A stretch of 64,000 nucleotides of DNA from Methanomicrobiaceae archaeon (GTDB lineage Archaea > Halobacteriota > Methanomicrobia > Methanomicrobiales > Methanomicrobiaceae), in the NCBI GenBank assembly GCA_029762625.1, contig JARVGI010000004.1, positions 1 to 64,000 of the forward strand. The letters are read 5' to 3'. Below, piece after piece: positions 17,110-26,149 of this stretch (position 1 is the first letter of the stretch; each line of letters begins with the position of its first letter). The notes below the pieces were generated by a model. It ran no database searches. It was not told the origin of the DNA and saw only the letters and a list, made by a program, of their open reading frames with translations. The translations under genes were made by a program, and so were the position numbers.

Positions 17110-18078
17110 GCTGATATCGACCCAGATGTGAAGATTGCGATAACTTGCGGCAATCCTCTCCATCCCCTGGATATCGTCGGAAGGCACGTCATCCGTAAAG
17201 AGCAGCAGATCGATCCGGTTGAACTCCCCGCTGTCCATGGTGATGGCGTATGACCGCTCAAGTTCCTGGCCCGAGGCCAGTGAGAGGGAAAAACGGTCCA
17301 GAAGCTGCATCGAATCGATCCGTGTGGTGTTTGAGAGGAGGTCCGTATTCACCCTGACCCCGAACACCTCGATCAGGTACTCAACGTCCCGGTATTCGTG
17401 ATTCCCGATCCCGAGGAGCAGATGTTGCGGCTCGTTGAGGGTGATTTTCCGGGGGTACTGTATAGCCTGCCCGTTTTCCCCGAGGATATAGAATTCTGAA
17501 AATTTTTCACCTTCCTTGGGAGCCGCCATCACCAGGACGGTGGTTGCAAGGGCGAGGAGAATCGACAGGGCAAGCAGGTGGGAGAGGAACCGGTGGCGGT
17601 CGGGGCCGGGTATGGCAATCACCGCCCCACATGCTCGGACGAGGCGGCCAAACGAGACGGAAAACCGCAGGGCGGGATCGACCAGGGCGCGACGATAATA
17701 GGCAACGATAAGGGTAAACCACGAAAAACCGCATAATGCTGCAGATACGGTCTCAAGCCGGATGCCCCACGGCGTATAGTTCAGCATCAGGCCGATGAGG
17801 GCAGCGAGCGCAAAGCTCATGCCGACCGCAAGGATAAACCGCTCAAGGGGATTGATCTGCTCCTTCAAGGGGAAAAGCAGCGAAATGAGGGCATACCCGG
17901 GAATGAACAGGATCAACGGGATGGTGAACAGCACCCTCAGCGCTGTTTCGTTGACCAGGGGCATGTACATCACGATAAGCGCCCCCACTGTCAGCAGCAG
18001 GAGCAATTGCAGGTCAAAGAATTCGTCATCGTTGACGAGATTCCGCAACCGGGTTCTGAGGCGGTGTGTGGCTGTCAT
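17104..18078 (-). CDS. DUF1616 membrane protein
   Basis: A 324-residue archaeal DUF1616 protein. The N-terminal half has four membrane helices (LLLTVGALIVMYMPLV; LILFIPGYALISLLF, a hallmark; FALAALIGLMLNY; a fourth near 115-130). A fifth helix near 170 is followed by an extracytoplasmic beta domain (FSEFYILGENGQA; LLLGIGNHEYRDVEYLIEVF) ending in LHIWVDI. The extracytoplasmic half is paralogous to the separate protein at 59071. DUF1616 genes are common beside archaeal surface-glycan genes, but the function is unknown. ATG 18078 has an AT-rich promoter upstream (about 18095-18125), probably leaderless. Confidence 0.85.
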   Translation of the reverse strand: MTATHRLRTRLRNLVNDDEFFDLQLLLLLTVGALIVMYMPLVNETALRVLFTIPLILFIPGYALISLLFPLKEQINPLERFILAVGMSFALAALIGLMLNYTPWGIRLETVSAALCGFSWFTLIVAYYRRALVDPALRFSVSFGRLVRACGAVIAIPGPDRHRFLSHLLALSILLALATTVLVMAAPKEGEKFSEFYILGENGQAIQYPRKITLNEPQHLLLGIGNHEYRDVEYLIEVFGVRVNTDLLSNTTRIDSMQLLDRFSLSLASGQELERSYAITMDSGEFNRIDLLLFTDDVPSDDIQGMERIAASYRNLHIWVDISS

Positions 18079-18413
18079 GAAAATCCTATTGAGTTATTTT
18101 TATTATTAATCTATTATAATAACCTATCCTGAACGGTATATATAGATTCCGTGACGCACCCCGGACACCGCGCAGCGTCCGTGCCCGCCCTGCAGGGCGA
18201 GACGATTCGACCAGTGGATGCGCAAAATGACCGAACCAGGACGCTTCATGCACCGGATCTCTCCGGAGGAGCCATCCATGCAGCCCGACTGCGGTGGTCT
18301 GGCGGGGAAGGTGCGCGAGATGCGGCGCCTGTGGGCTCCACCACAAAATATATAACCACCAATATAATATTCAAAATATATATTTAATAGTAACGCAATA
18401 CGATGTTTGTCTG
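18079..18413. other. Divergent intergenic region before the glycan cluster
   Basis: AT-rich promoters lie at both edges (about 18090-18125 for DUF1616 on the minus strand, 18373-18387 for the glycosyltransferase on the plus strand), separated by about 230 bp of GC-rich sequence. No coding frame in the centre can be supported. Confidence 0.5.
18373..18387 (+). promoter_or_regulatory. TATA box of the first glycosyltransferase
   Basis: AAAATATATATTTAA is centred about 33 bp before the in-frame GTG 18414. It argues that the longer frame starting at 18294 is not the real start. Confidence 0.5.
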
Positions 18414-19373
18414 GTGGTTTCCCTGTATCGGAATAACAGTATCGCAGTCGTGGTTCCCGCATACAACGAAGAAGAGCTCATCGGCGAGACATTGCGATCC
18501 TTCCCCCCATGGATCGACCTGATCGTCCCCGTGAATGATGCCTCAAAGGACAGGACAGGAGAGATAATCGAAGAATTTGCTGGAAGAGATCCTCGTATCG
18601 CGGTCATTCACCACACGAAGAACCGGGGTGTGGGTGCTGCGATCTGCGCCGGCTATGCGCAGGCACTCGAAGGCGGGGCGGATGTCGTCGCCGTGATGGC
18701 CGGTGACAACCAGATGGATCCTGTGTATCTCCCCTCGCTCCTCGATCCAATCATCGACGGGGAGGCCGACTACACCAAAGGCAACCGGCTGTACAATGCC
18801 GACTACCGCCGCGGCATGAGCACCTGGAGGACGTTCGGCAACATCCTGCTGACCTACCTCACCAAGATAGCGTCGGGAAACTGGCATATCATGGATCCGC
18901 AGAACGGGTATACGGCGGCATCCAGCGAGCTGCTGGAGAGCCTGGATGTCAGCCAGATATACCCGCGATACGGGTACTGCAACAGCATGCTGGTGTGGCT
19001 GAATATCCATGGGTACCGGGCGCTGGATGTGCTCATCCCCGCAAAATACGCGAATGAAAAATCGAAAATCCGCTACAGCGCATATATTCCCTCGGTATCC
19101 GTCCTCCTCCTCAACAACTTCCTCTGGCGCATGAGGGAAAAATACGTACTGCTTGAATTTCACCCGCTGGTGCTTTTTTATGCGTCCGGCGCGATGCTGC
19201 TCTTCCTCGGGATTCTGGGAGGCGTGTATTCCCTCTATTCTTCCCTGTTCGAGGTGGAAATACTCTTTTTGAGGGGAGGACTCTCCCTCGTGATATTCAC
19301 GATCGGGATTTTGTTTTTCCTGTTTGCCATGTTCTTTGACATGCAGTCCAACCAGCGGGTAAACGGCAGGTGA
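18414..19373 (+). CDS. GT2-family glycosyltransferase (polyprenyl-phosphate sugar synthase-like)
   Basis: GT-A fold glycosyltransferase of about 319 residues with a C-terminal pair of membrane helices. The nucleotide-sugar site is visible: AVVVPAYNEEELIGETL (11-27), NDASKDRTGEI, and the metal-binding AGDNQMDP. GT2 enzymes with two C-terminal helices usually move a sugar from a nucleotide to a polyprenyl phosphate or a lipid-linked glycan at the inner membrane face. No ribosome site is seen. GTG 18414 lies near the expected start of a nearly leaderless transcript and gives a normal N-terminus (VSLYRNNSIAVVVPAYNEE). It opens the glycan cluster. Confidence 0.82.
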   Translation: MVSLYRNNSIAVVVPAYNEEELIGETLRSFPPWIDLIVPVNDASKDRTGEIIEEFAGRDPRIAVIHHTKNRGVGAAICAGYAQALEGGADVVAVMAGDNQMDPVYLPSLLDPIIDGEADYTKGNRLYNADYRRGMSTWRTFGNILLTYLTKIASGNWHIMDPQNGYTAASSELLESLDVSQIYPRYGYCNSMLVWLNIHGYRALDVLIPAKYANEKSKIRYSAYIPSVSVLLLNNFLWRMREKYVLLEFHPLVLFYASGAMLLFLGILGGVYSLYSSLFEVEILFLRGGLSLVIFTIGILFFLFAMFFDMQSNQRVNGR

Positions 19374-19875
19374 GTGACGATGAGACGATGCGGCTGCGGG
19401 ACGTCGTCCGGCACCCACCTCCACCGGGCCCGTGGCCCTGTTCATGGCCCCATGCCCCATGCCAGCGGATAGTCACTACGTGTATCCGTACCGGACCGTG
19501 GCGAGAGCGGAAATTCCCTCCCGCACCGGGCAGGCAGAAGGGCTCCGGTGTCCGGAACCAGGAACGCGTTGAAAATCGGCCGGATTATATACACCACAAT
19601 AATTTTATAACAATTAAAATAATAATACAAAAATTATAATAGCAAAGGTTTCAATCAGCCAGAGAGGATGTGCCGTATGAGATCACGTAGATTCCCGCAA
19701 AGATCCATGACAACCCATCGATTCGCAGAAACGAGGCTTGAACCACAGTGGGAGACGCCCAAGGCTGTACCAGAACAGCGCCCGTCCCCGCATGCACGCA
19801 CCACCCCCGGATCGCCCGCGGCCCCGGGCAGGCTCCTCACGGGGGAGCAGGCAGGACTCCCGGTAGAGGGCGGGG
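19374..19875. other. Intergenic region, 0.5 kb
   Basis: GC-rich to about 19580, then a strongly AT-rich promoter-like block (about 19585-19645), then about 230 bp to the next start. Only short unsupported frames occur. If the promoter at about 19600-19640 is real, the DUF354 transcript has a leader of roughly 200 nt, in contrast to the leaderless genes elsewhere in the window. No structured RNA is recognised. Confidence 0.4.
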
Positions 19876-20919
19876 GTGTTGGCGATTAAGGTGCTGGTAA
19901 CCATCAACCATCCGGCCCACGTGCATTTCTTCAAGCATTTTATCTGGGAGATGGAACGGCGGGGGCATGAAATACGGGTGGCCGCCATGAAGAAGGATGT
20001 GGCCCTGAATCTCCTCCAGAATTACGGCATTGAGTATACGCTCCTTCCGGTACGGCAGAAAAACGGTTTCGATGTCATTGCAGAGCAGCTGAAATACGAC
20101 TATCACCTGTATTCGATCGCACAGGAGTTCAAGCCGCATATCGTCACCGGCATCGGCGGGGTTGCCCCGGCACATATCTCCCGGCTCACCGATGTAAAAT
20201 CCATCGTGTTCACCGACACGGAACACGCGGTGCTCTCGAATTCGATCACGTTCCCCTTTGCAGATATCATTTGCACCCCCTCCTGCTACCGCGACGATGT
20301 CGGGAAAAAACAGGTCCGCTACAACGGGTACCACGAACTTGCCTACCTGCACCCGCGGTATTTCCAGCCGGATCCGGGAATCCTGCATGATATCGGTCTT
20401 GACGAGCAGGACGATTTTTTTGTGATGCGGTTCATTTCATGGAACGCGGTGCACGATCGGGGGCAGCACGGCATCGAGAACAGGATGGAGCTGATCGATA
20501 TGCTCAATGAGCACGGACAGGTATTCATCACCTCTGAATCAACGCTACCAAAAGACTTCAACAGGTACTTAATCTCGGTCCCGCCCGAGAAGATGCACGA
20601 TTTGCTGTATTACGCAACGATGTACATCGGGGAGGGGTCGACGATGGCATCGGAAAGTGCGATTCTCGGGACGCATGCGCTGCTCATTACCACTCTGAGT
20701 TACGGCTATACCTCGGAAGAGGAGGAAAAATACGACCTGCTCTATAATTTTTTCCAGTACAACAATATTCAGGAGCGGGCAATCCGGAAAGCAGCCGAAC
20801 TGCTGGAACATACCAACCTCAAGCAGGAAGGGAAGCGCAAGCGTGAACGCCTCCTGAAGGATAAAATCGATGTCACGCAGTTTATGATCGATCTGTTCGA
20901 AGAGTGCGGGTGCCCCTGA
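19876..20919 (+). CDS. DUF354 family protein (GT-B fold, glycan biosynthesis)
   Basis: A 347-residue archaeal DUF354 protein. The family has a GT-B fold like UDP-GlcNAc 2-epimerase and MurG and is found in surface-glycan clusters; its reaction is not settled. Seen here: N-terminal VLVTINHPAHVHFFKHF with family-typical histidines, IVTGIGGVAPAH, VFTDTEHA, and the C-terminal nucleotide-site region YIGEGSTMASESAILGTHAL. GTG 19876, TTG 19879 or GTG 19891 could be the start; GAGGGCGGGG lies just upstream. It precedes a GT4 glycosyltransferase by 54 nt and is probably co-transcribed with it. Confidence 0.8.
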   Translation: MLAIKVLVTINHPAHVHFFKHFIWEMERRGHEIRVAAMKKDVALNLLQNYGIEYTLLPVRQKNGFDVIAEQLKYDYHLYSIAQEFKPHIVTGIGGVAPAHISRLTDVKSIVFTDTEHAVLSNSITFPFADIICTPSCYRDDVGKKQVRYNGYHELAYLHPRYFQPDPGILHDIGLDEQDDFFVMRFISWNAVHDRGQHGIENRMELIDMLNEHGQVFITSESTLPKDFNRYLISVPPEKMHDLLYYATMYIGEGSTMASESAILGTHALLITTLSYGYTSEEEEKYDLLYNFFQYNNIQERAIRKAAELLEHTNLKQEGKRKRERLLKDKIDVTQFMIDLFEECGCP

Positions 20920-20973
20920 ATCGGGCCGTCGGCAGACGGGATGTCCAGAACGACACACGAGAGGTGATAACGG

Positions 20974-22095
20974 TTGAATATGCTGGTGATTATGAAACTG
21001 CCGGACAGGAACATGATGAATCATATTGTTCCCCTCTCGCAGCTGGAGGAGATTGAGAGAATCATGGTGGTGCGGGATACGGTGGGGCCCGCAATCGACA
21101 AGGTCGAGTACCACTGCCCGCCGTCGTGGACGCTGAAATTCCTTCCCGCAGCCTATCTGCTCAAACTGGGAATTCTGCTCCGCCTCGCACACAAGGAGAA
21201 GCCTTCTCTCCTCCTGAGTTTCAAGCTCTACCCGCACGGAATTCTGGCATTTCTTGCCGGAAAAATTGCCGGGGTATGCACGGGTGTTTCCCTGATCGGA
21301 GGACCCGTGGAAGTGCTCGACACGGGCATCCCCGCGGTCGAAACGTTTGCATACACGGGGGGCATTCCCCCGATGTCGAAGAAGGGTGTATTCCTCCTGC
21401 CCATGCTCAGGACATTTGACATCATCACGGTTACCGGGAACTATACCCGGAATTTTCTGGTTGCACACGGGATCCCTCCCGAAAAAATTGTTATCGTGCC
21501 CCATATCGTCGAAAACAACATCCATGCACGATCGCGGGAGAAAACCTACGACATCCTCACCCTGGCACGGCTTGAACCGGTCAAGCATATCGACGTACTG
21601 ATCCGGGCAGTTCACAGGGTACGGGAATCGATGCCCGGCATCCGGGTGGCGATAGTCGGGGACGGAAGAGACCGGAAAAAACTCGAAGCGCTCACGAAGA
21701 AACTCGGGCTCGAAGATCATATCCTGTTTGCAGGATTCCAGCAGGATGTGGAGCAATGGTTCAACACGAGCAGGATATTCGTGCTCACATCAGAACGGGA
21801 AGGATTTCCCTACACGGTAATCGAAGCGATGCTTTGCGGCATCCCGGTTATCGCGTCGAATTGCGGAGATATTGCAGACATCATTGCCGACGGCTGCAAC
21901 GGCATCCTCATCGATGATTATCAGGATGTCGATGCATTTGCCGCCTCCATCATGGCACTGCTCACCGATCCGGATGCCATGGAAAGGATGCACGCAAACG
22001 CACTGAAAACCGCAGCAACACTGAAATCAACGGATATACCCTGTATCTGGCAACGAGCACTTGCGCAGAATATCACAAGAGATAATCCATGCTAA
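20974..22095 (+). CDS. GT4-family glycosyltransferase
   Basis: GT-B fold retaining glycosyltransferase of 373 residues. The donor-binding C-terminal half is clear: LTLARLEPVKHIDVLI, AIVGDGRDRKKLE, FAGFQQDVEQWF and the E-x7-E motif in SEREGFPYTVIEAMLCGIPV. The N-terminal acceptor half is less typical and short. TTG 20974 follows GAGGTGA by 6 nt and is the likely start; ATG 20980 is the alternative. Together with DUF354 it forms a two-gene unit inside the glycan cluster. Donor and acceptor sugars cannot be read from sequence. Confidence 0.85.
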   Translation: MNMLVIMKLPDRNMMNHIVPLSQLEEIERIMVVRDTVGPAIDKVEYHCPPSWTLKFLPAAYLLKLGILLRLAHKEKPSLLLSFKLYPHGILAFLAGKIAGVCTGVSLIGGPVEVLDTGIPAVETFAYTGGIPPMSKKGVFLLPMLRTFDIITVTGNYTRNFLVAHGIPPEKIVIVPHIVENNIHARSREKTYDILTLARLEPVKHIDVLIRAVHRVRESMPGIRVAIVGDGRDRKKLEALTKKLGLEDHILFAGFQQDVEQWFNTSRIFVLTSEREGFPYTVIEAMLCGIPVIASNCGDIADIIADGCNGILIDDYQDVDAFAASIMALLTDPDAMERMHANALKTAATLKSTDIPCIWQRALAQNITRDNPC

Positions 22096-22135
22096 GTTAT
22101 TTATAATAATACAATTATTTTTATTCGAGATATCA

Positions 22136-23920
22136 ATGGCCTCACGACTCACCTCCCCCATCCTCGCTGTCTTCGGCTTCCTCTCTCTCGCGGTACTGCA
22201 CATCGTCCTGCTCTTTTCTCCCGCAACAGGCTACGAGATTTCGATTTACGAAAGCACGCCACTCATCGCATGGGTTTGCGTGATATTTTCGTTATTTGCA
22301 GGGATCCTGATCATTATCCGCCACGTATTCGCCGGTAAGGCGGATACAAACCACTTCTGGCTCGTGGGACTGCTCCTTATCATTCTTGCGCGGTTCACCT
22401 TCCTCTACATTCCGAATTTCAGGGGGTATTTCGCATGGCAGGGGGACCATATCACCCACCTGGGCATGGTTGTCGACATCGTGGAGTCGGGCAGCATCCT
22501 CGGCAATTACTACCCTCTGACCCATATCGTTCTTGCAGAAGCCCACCTTCTCACCGCATTGCCGGTCGAATTCCTCTCGCTCTACAGCACTGCGTTTTTC
22601 TCCGTGTTCTCTATCATTGCGATATTCCTCCTTGCATCCGCCGTGTTCGAGGACAAAAGGATGCAGCTGCTCTCGATTGCCGCAGCAGGGGGTGTATTCT
22701 TCTCCTCGTACGATGTTCTGCTGATGCCCAACGGGTGGTCGATGTTTTTGATCCCCTTCTTGCTGTTCCTCTATTTCAGGTCGAGAAATTCATTGAAATA
22801 CAGGATCCTGACCGTTTTAATCCTCGTTTCCTATCCGTTTTTCCACCCGCTTTCGACAGTGATGGTCATCGAGATGTTCGTGGTGATCGGGGTGCTCGGG
22901 ATCCTGTTCAGCCACATGGAGAACCGGCATGCAGGATTCAACATACATTTCAAACAGTTTCCATTCCTCGAGGTCCTGCTTCTTTCCTGCATATTCATCT
23001 TCTGGGTATTGCAGTTTTCACGGTTTGAAATCAATCTCATGAGCGTCTACACCACCATCTTTCTCGGGGGCAGTCTCCCCTCGGACCCCCTCGCGGACAT
23101 GTCGGAAAAACTCCTGAAGGTCAACATGGGAACCATCGATTTCCTGACCTACACCATCAAGACCCTGGGAAGCGAAGCGATTTATCTGCTCTTTACGGTT
23201 CTCGCCACGATAGTGGTCGTTGCACGGTATCGAAAAGAGAGAACCTTCAGGACCATGGGCATATTCGCATCGTTCCTTGTCATCACCTACCTGATCGGGA
23301 TCATGTACCTCGGGTATCTGCTGAACATTTTCTCATTTCTCGAAAGCATCGATCCGGTACGACTGCAGGCATTCGCGGTCCTCTTCACGCCTCTTGCCGT
23401 CGCATTTGTCATCAGCTACCTGCTCGGGAAACAACGCCTTGCATTCGCCCGCATCTGCGTTGCTCTTATCCTTATCGCATCGATTCTCAGTATCATCAGT
23501 ATCTACCCGTCCCCCTACATCCTGCAGCCGAACCGGGAGATTACGATGATGGATATGGCCGGCATGGGCTGGATACTGGACTCCCGCGATAGGGATACCG
23601 ATTTTGTTTGTATCAACAGCCCTCCCACGCGATATGCCGATGCCATTCTGGGAAAACAGCAGAGCAGCCAGACGATGAGATGGAAATACCCCACGATCCC
23701 CGACCATTTCGGCTACGATCAGCACCCATCCCTCGGCTACGTGTATGCACAAAATCAGTATGCGGCACTGACGAAAATGGACAGGATCATGTACAGCACC
23801 GTCTGGGAGCCGGTCGGGAGGTTCAACGATGCGGACTTTGAGCAGTTGAACGCTGACAGGAGCGTCAGCAGGATCTACGACAACGGTGAGACGGAAGTCT
23901 ATTATATCACGGTGGTATGA
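22136..23920 (+). CDS. Polytopic membrane protein, possible GT-C glycosyltransferase
   Basis: A 594-residue integral membrane protein with roughly twelve membrane helices and a soluble C-terminal tail of about 110 residues. The first large outer loop contains FAWQGDHITHLGMVVDI followed by YYPLTHIVLAEAHLL. An acidic residue in that position resembles GT-C enzymes (mannosyltransferase/oligosaccharyltransferase fold), which use lipid-linked sugars outside the membrane. The tail (WILDSRDRDTDFV, PPTRYADAILGKQ) is also GT-C-like. ATG 22136 is preferred because an AT-rich TATA-like stretch (about 22097-22112) precedes it, giving a leaderless transcript. An alternative role is a polymerase or flippase-like component. 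Confidence 0.55.
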   Translation: MASRLTSPILAVFGFLSLAVLHIVLLFSPATGYEISIYESTPLIAWVCVIFSLFAGILIIIRHVFAGKADTNHFWLVGLLLIILARFTFLYIPNFRGYFAWQGDHITHLGMVVDIVESGSILGNYYPLTHIVLAEAHLLTALPVEFLSLYSTAFFSVFSIIAIFLLASAVFEDKRMQLLSIAAAGGVFFSSYDVLLMPNGWSMFLIPFLLFLYFRSRNSLKYRILTVLILVSYPFFHPLSTVMVIEMFVVIGVLGILFSHMENRHAGFNIHFKQFPFLEVLLLSCIFIFWVLQFSRFEINLMSVYTTIFLGGSLPSDPLADMSEKLLKVNMGTIDFLTYTIKTLGSEAIYLLFTVLATIVVVARYRKERTFRTMGIFASFLVITYLIGIMYLGYLLNIFSFLESIDPVRLQAFAVLFTPLAVAFVISYLLGKQRLAFARICVALILIASILSIISIYPSPYILQPNREITMMDMAGMGWILDSRDRDTDFVCINSPPTRYADAILGKQQSSQTMRWKYPTIPDHFGYDQHPSLGYVYAQNQYAALTKMDRIMYSTVWEPVGRFNDADFEQLNADRSVSRIYDNGETEVYYITVV

Positions 23921-24139
23921 TGGATCTTCGCTCTGTGCACGTCATCCAGTTTCGGGAACCTGCCTCGGCCCCGTCAAAAAAGCGGTGGTGGGAAGAGGGG
24001 CTCCAGAACTGTGCGCTGCCGGCAATCCCCGGTGTGATGGAAATGGCTGCGATCGGTCATCCTCCCGGACGGATGCGCACAGGCCAGGTACCGGTTGTTC
24101 CCCCGGAAGGGAGAGACCACCGGATGCTGTGGGATCAAT

Positions 24140-25750
24140 CTAGTTCTGGAGAGCAGACTGCTTCGATGCAGTGGCATTCCCTGCCTGATCGCTGGTGCCG
24201 GTGTTGCCCTTCACGAGCATGTCCACGCAGCCCTGCACGGTGATCCGGCCGTTGATCGAACCTTCGATGCGATTTTCTTCAATTGAGCCGTTCTCGGCAT
24301 TCTTGACGAGGATCACTTCACCGTCGTTGTTCCCGGAGTAGGTGTTGCCTGCAATACGCACGTCGTCGGCAATGGTGCTCTTCGCCATGAAATTCTGGCA
24401 CTTGGTACAGGTATTGTTGGAGAACTCGAAGAACTCCATCGTGCCGCGGTCGGTGGTATCCGCGCATTGCTTCACATCAATGAAGGTGTTGTTTTCGATG
24501 ATGAACGTAATATCGCGAATATCCTGCCGCTTGCGGCATCCAAACCCGCCATAGAGCGTATTGTCCTTGACCTCACAGTACTTCGCCCCGTTGTTCACGA
24601 GATACTTGTTCCCGTAGAGATGGGTGATCTCGTTGTTGTAGATGTACCACGACTCTGCGCACGGATGTGCGTCGATGGTATGGGCGATCGAGCCGCGAAG
24701 GTAGTTTCTCTCGATATACGTCTCCCGCGGCACACCGATGCTGCTTCCCGGGTGGGCTACGTGCGTGATGCAGTGCCGGCACCGGTCGATGGTGCTGTCG
24801 ATGATGCGGGTGTAGGCGGAGGAACTGTGCACGTCAACGCCGTAGCCGTAGCCTTTTTTCTCTGAATTCTCGATGGTGCAGTCGGCTATGGTCGTCTCGT
24901 AGCAGTCCATGATATGGGTTGCCCGCAGGCCGCAGCTGTCGATATGACAGTCCCGGAGAGTGGAATCGATGGTGTACCTCAGGGATATGCCGGAATAATC
25001 CCCGCTTTTGCTGCCGCCGAGGATTGTGATGCCTTCAATGGTGACCGCCACCGGTTTGATGAACTGGACATTCGCATTCTTTGAAAGCGAGTACGTATGG
25101 AGCAGCGGATCATCGAAGGTGATCTCGTTTTCAGTCACGCTCTGAACACGGTGCAGCTCACCGGTCTTCATGCGCTGGTACCAGCCGTCATCGTCAGGGT
25201 TCCACTTCGTATCGTCGAAGATGAGTATCAGGTCGCCTGCGGCGAGGCCCGAGGCATCGTTCACCCGCACTTGAGTGCTGTTTGCCGGGACATCTTCAAC
25301 CGGGGCCGAGCTCGCCAGGAGCGAACCTTTGCATTCGATCAGGTAATCTTTTGTCGCGCTCTTCAATACCGGCATCCCGATGCCGCGCAGGGTGATTGAT
25401 TTTTTCGCGGTTATCGTGGATGCAACGGGATAGGTCCCCTGCTGGATCTCGACGACGCCGCCGTCGGGAACGAAATCCACCGCCGCCTGGATCACCGATG
25501 CGGCATTCGAACCGGATGCTATCACGTCACCGTTCCCGGCGGTTGCGGTGTAGGCGCTGCCTTCCACGGCAACCGTCGCAGGAGTGGTATTTAGCAGAGA
25601 CGTAGAATTTTCGAGAGTATTCTCCATAACCGGAGTGGTGATATTTGCCGTTTCATTGGGAGCAACGTCTGCTGCCGCAGCAGCCTGGCCAAACGCCAGC
25701 ATCGCTCCCACACAGAGTATCCATAGAACCTTTGGTGGAATACATGTCAC
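24140..25750 (-). CDS. Exported parallel beta-helix protein, array member 1
   Basis: A 536-residue secreted protein: signal peptide (VLWILCVGAMLAFGQAAAAA), Thr/Asn-rich spacer, then a pectate-lyase-like N-cap (VIQAAVDFVPDGGVVEIQQG, the usual opening of right-handed beta-helix proteins) and a long series of beta-helix coils rich in Asn/Ile steps (IYNNEITHLYGN, VKDNTLYG). Such proteins bind or cleave polysaccharides; no catalytic residues can be assigned with certainty. It is paralogous to the genes at 26150, 28039 and 31300. The start is odd: the in-frame GTG 25750 lies inside a perfect GGAGGTGA ribosome site, while the best-placed ATG (25745) is out of frame. The next in-frame candidate with normal spacing is ATT at 25741. 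A palindromic operator lies upstream of the TATA box. Confidence 0.8.
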   Translation of the reverse strand: MTCIPPKVLWILCVGAMLAFGQAAAAADVAPNETANITTPVMENTLENSTSLLNTTPATVAVEGSAYTATAGNGDVIASGSNAASVIQAAVDFVPDGGVVEIQQGTYPVASTITAKKSITLRGIGMPVLKSATKDYLIECKGSLLASSAPVEDVPANSTQVRVNDASGLAAGDLILIFDDTKWNPDDDGWYQRMKTGELHRVQSVTENEITFDDPLLHTYSLSKNANVQFIKPVAVTIEGITILGGSKSGDYSGISLRYTIDSTLRDCHIDSCGLRATHIMDCYETTIADCTIENSEKKGYGYGVDVHSSSAYTRIIDSTIDRCRHCITHVAHPGSSIGVPRETYIERNYLRGSIAHTIDAHPCAESWYIYNNEITHLYGNKYLVNNGAKYCEVKDNTLYGGFGCRKRQDIRDITFIIENNTFIDVKQCADTTDRGTMEFFEFSNNTCTKCQNFMAKSTIADDVRIAGNTYSGNNDGEVILVKNAENGSIEENRIEGSINGRITVQGCVDMLVKGNTGTSDQAGNATASKQSALQN

Positions 25751-26149
25751 CTCCAGGGTTTCATTGACGTTTCAATTGAATGTATTAAAAGGTTTTCATA
25801 TTAGATAACCCATATGGGTTATCCTTGTGGATAATTAGTACTGCTGCCCCAATGACCCGGCCCGAAAACAGCACCGACGCGCACCGGGACGGAGAGAAAC
25901 CACTCAAGATCAGGCGACTCTGGGCCGCGTAGAATCCGCTTGATGGCACGGATACCCGCATCCTATGAAACAAAAGCAACCAGGGACATCAAACCCTAAA
26001 AATAGCACAAATTATGCACAGAAACAGGAAAAAAGGTTGATGGAGGGAGATTTTTCCGCACCCACATGGCGGGCACCCCCCCCGTTTTTCGGAGCACCGG
26101 AATGCAGAACGACGCACGCACGGAAGCACCCGTGCACCGTTCGGGCGGG
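25751..26149. other. Intergenic region between beta-helix genes 1 and 2
   Basis: Contains the promoter of the minus-strand gene ending at 24140: TATA-like TTTTAATACA at 25781-25790 and the 20-bp palindrome at 25804-25823. The rest up to 26149 is downstream sequence of the next gene with no supported frame. Confidence 0.55.
25804..25823. promoter_or_regulatory. Palindromic operator, beta-helix gene 1
   Basis: GATAACCCATATGGGTTATC is a perfect 20-bp palindrome, followed by a further half-site GTGGATAAT (25827-25835). It ends about 14 bp upstream of the TATA box of the beta-helix gene at 24140. Related elements stand at the same place before the genes at 26150 and 28039, so it is probably the binding site of a shared regulator. 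Confidence 0.65.

Noticed and set aside
20569-21756. A 395-codon minus-strand frame across two genes
   Set aside because: It crosses the DUF354 and GT4 genes and the gap between them; both have clear family motifs on the plus strand.
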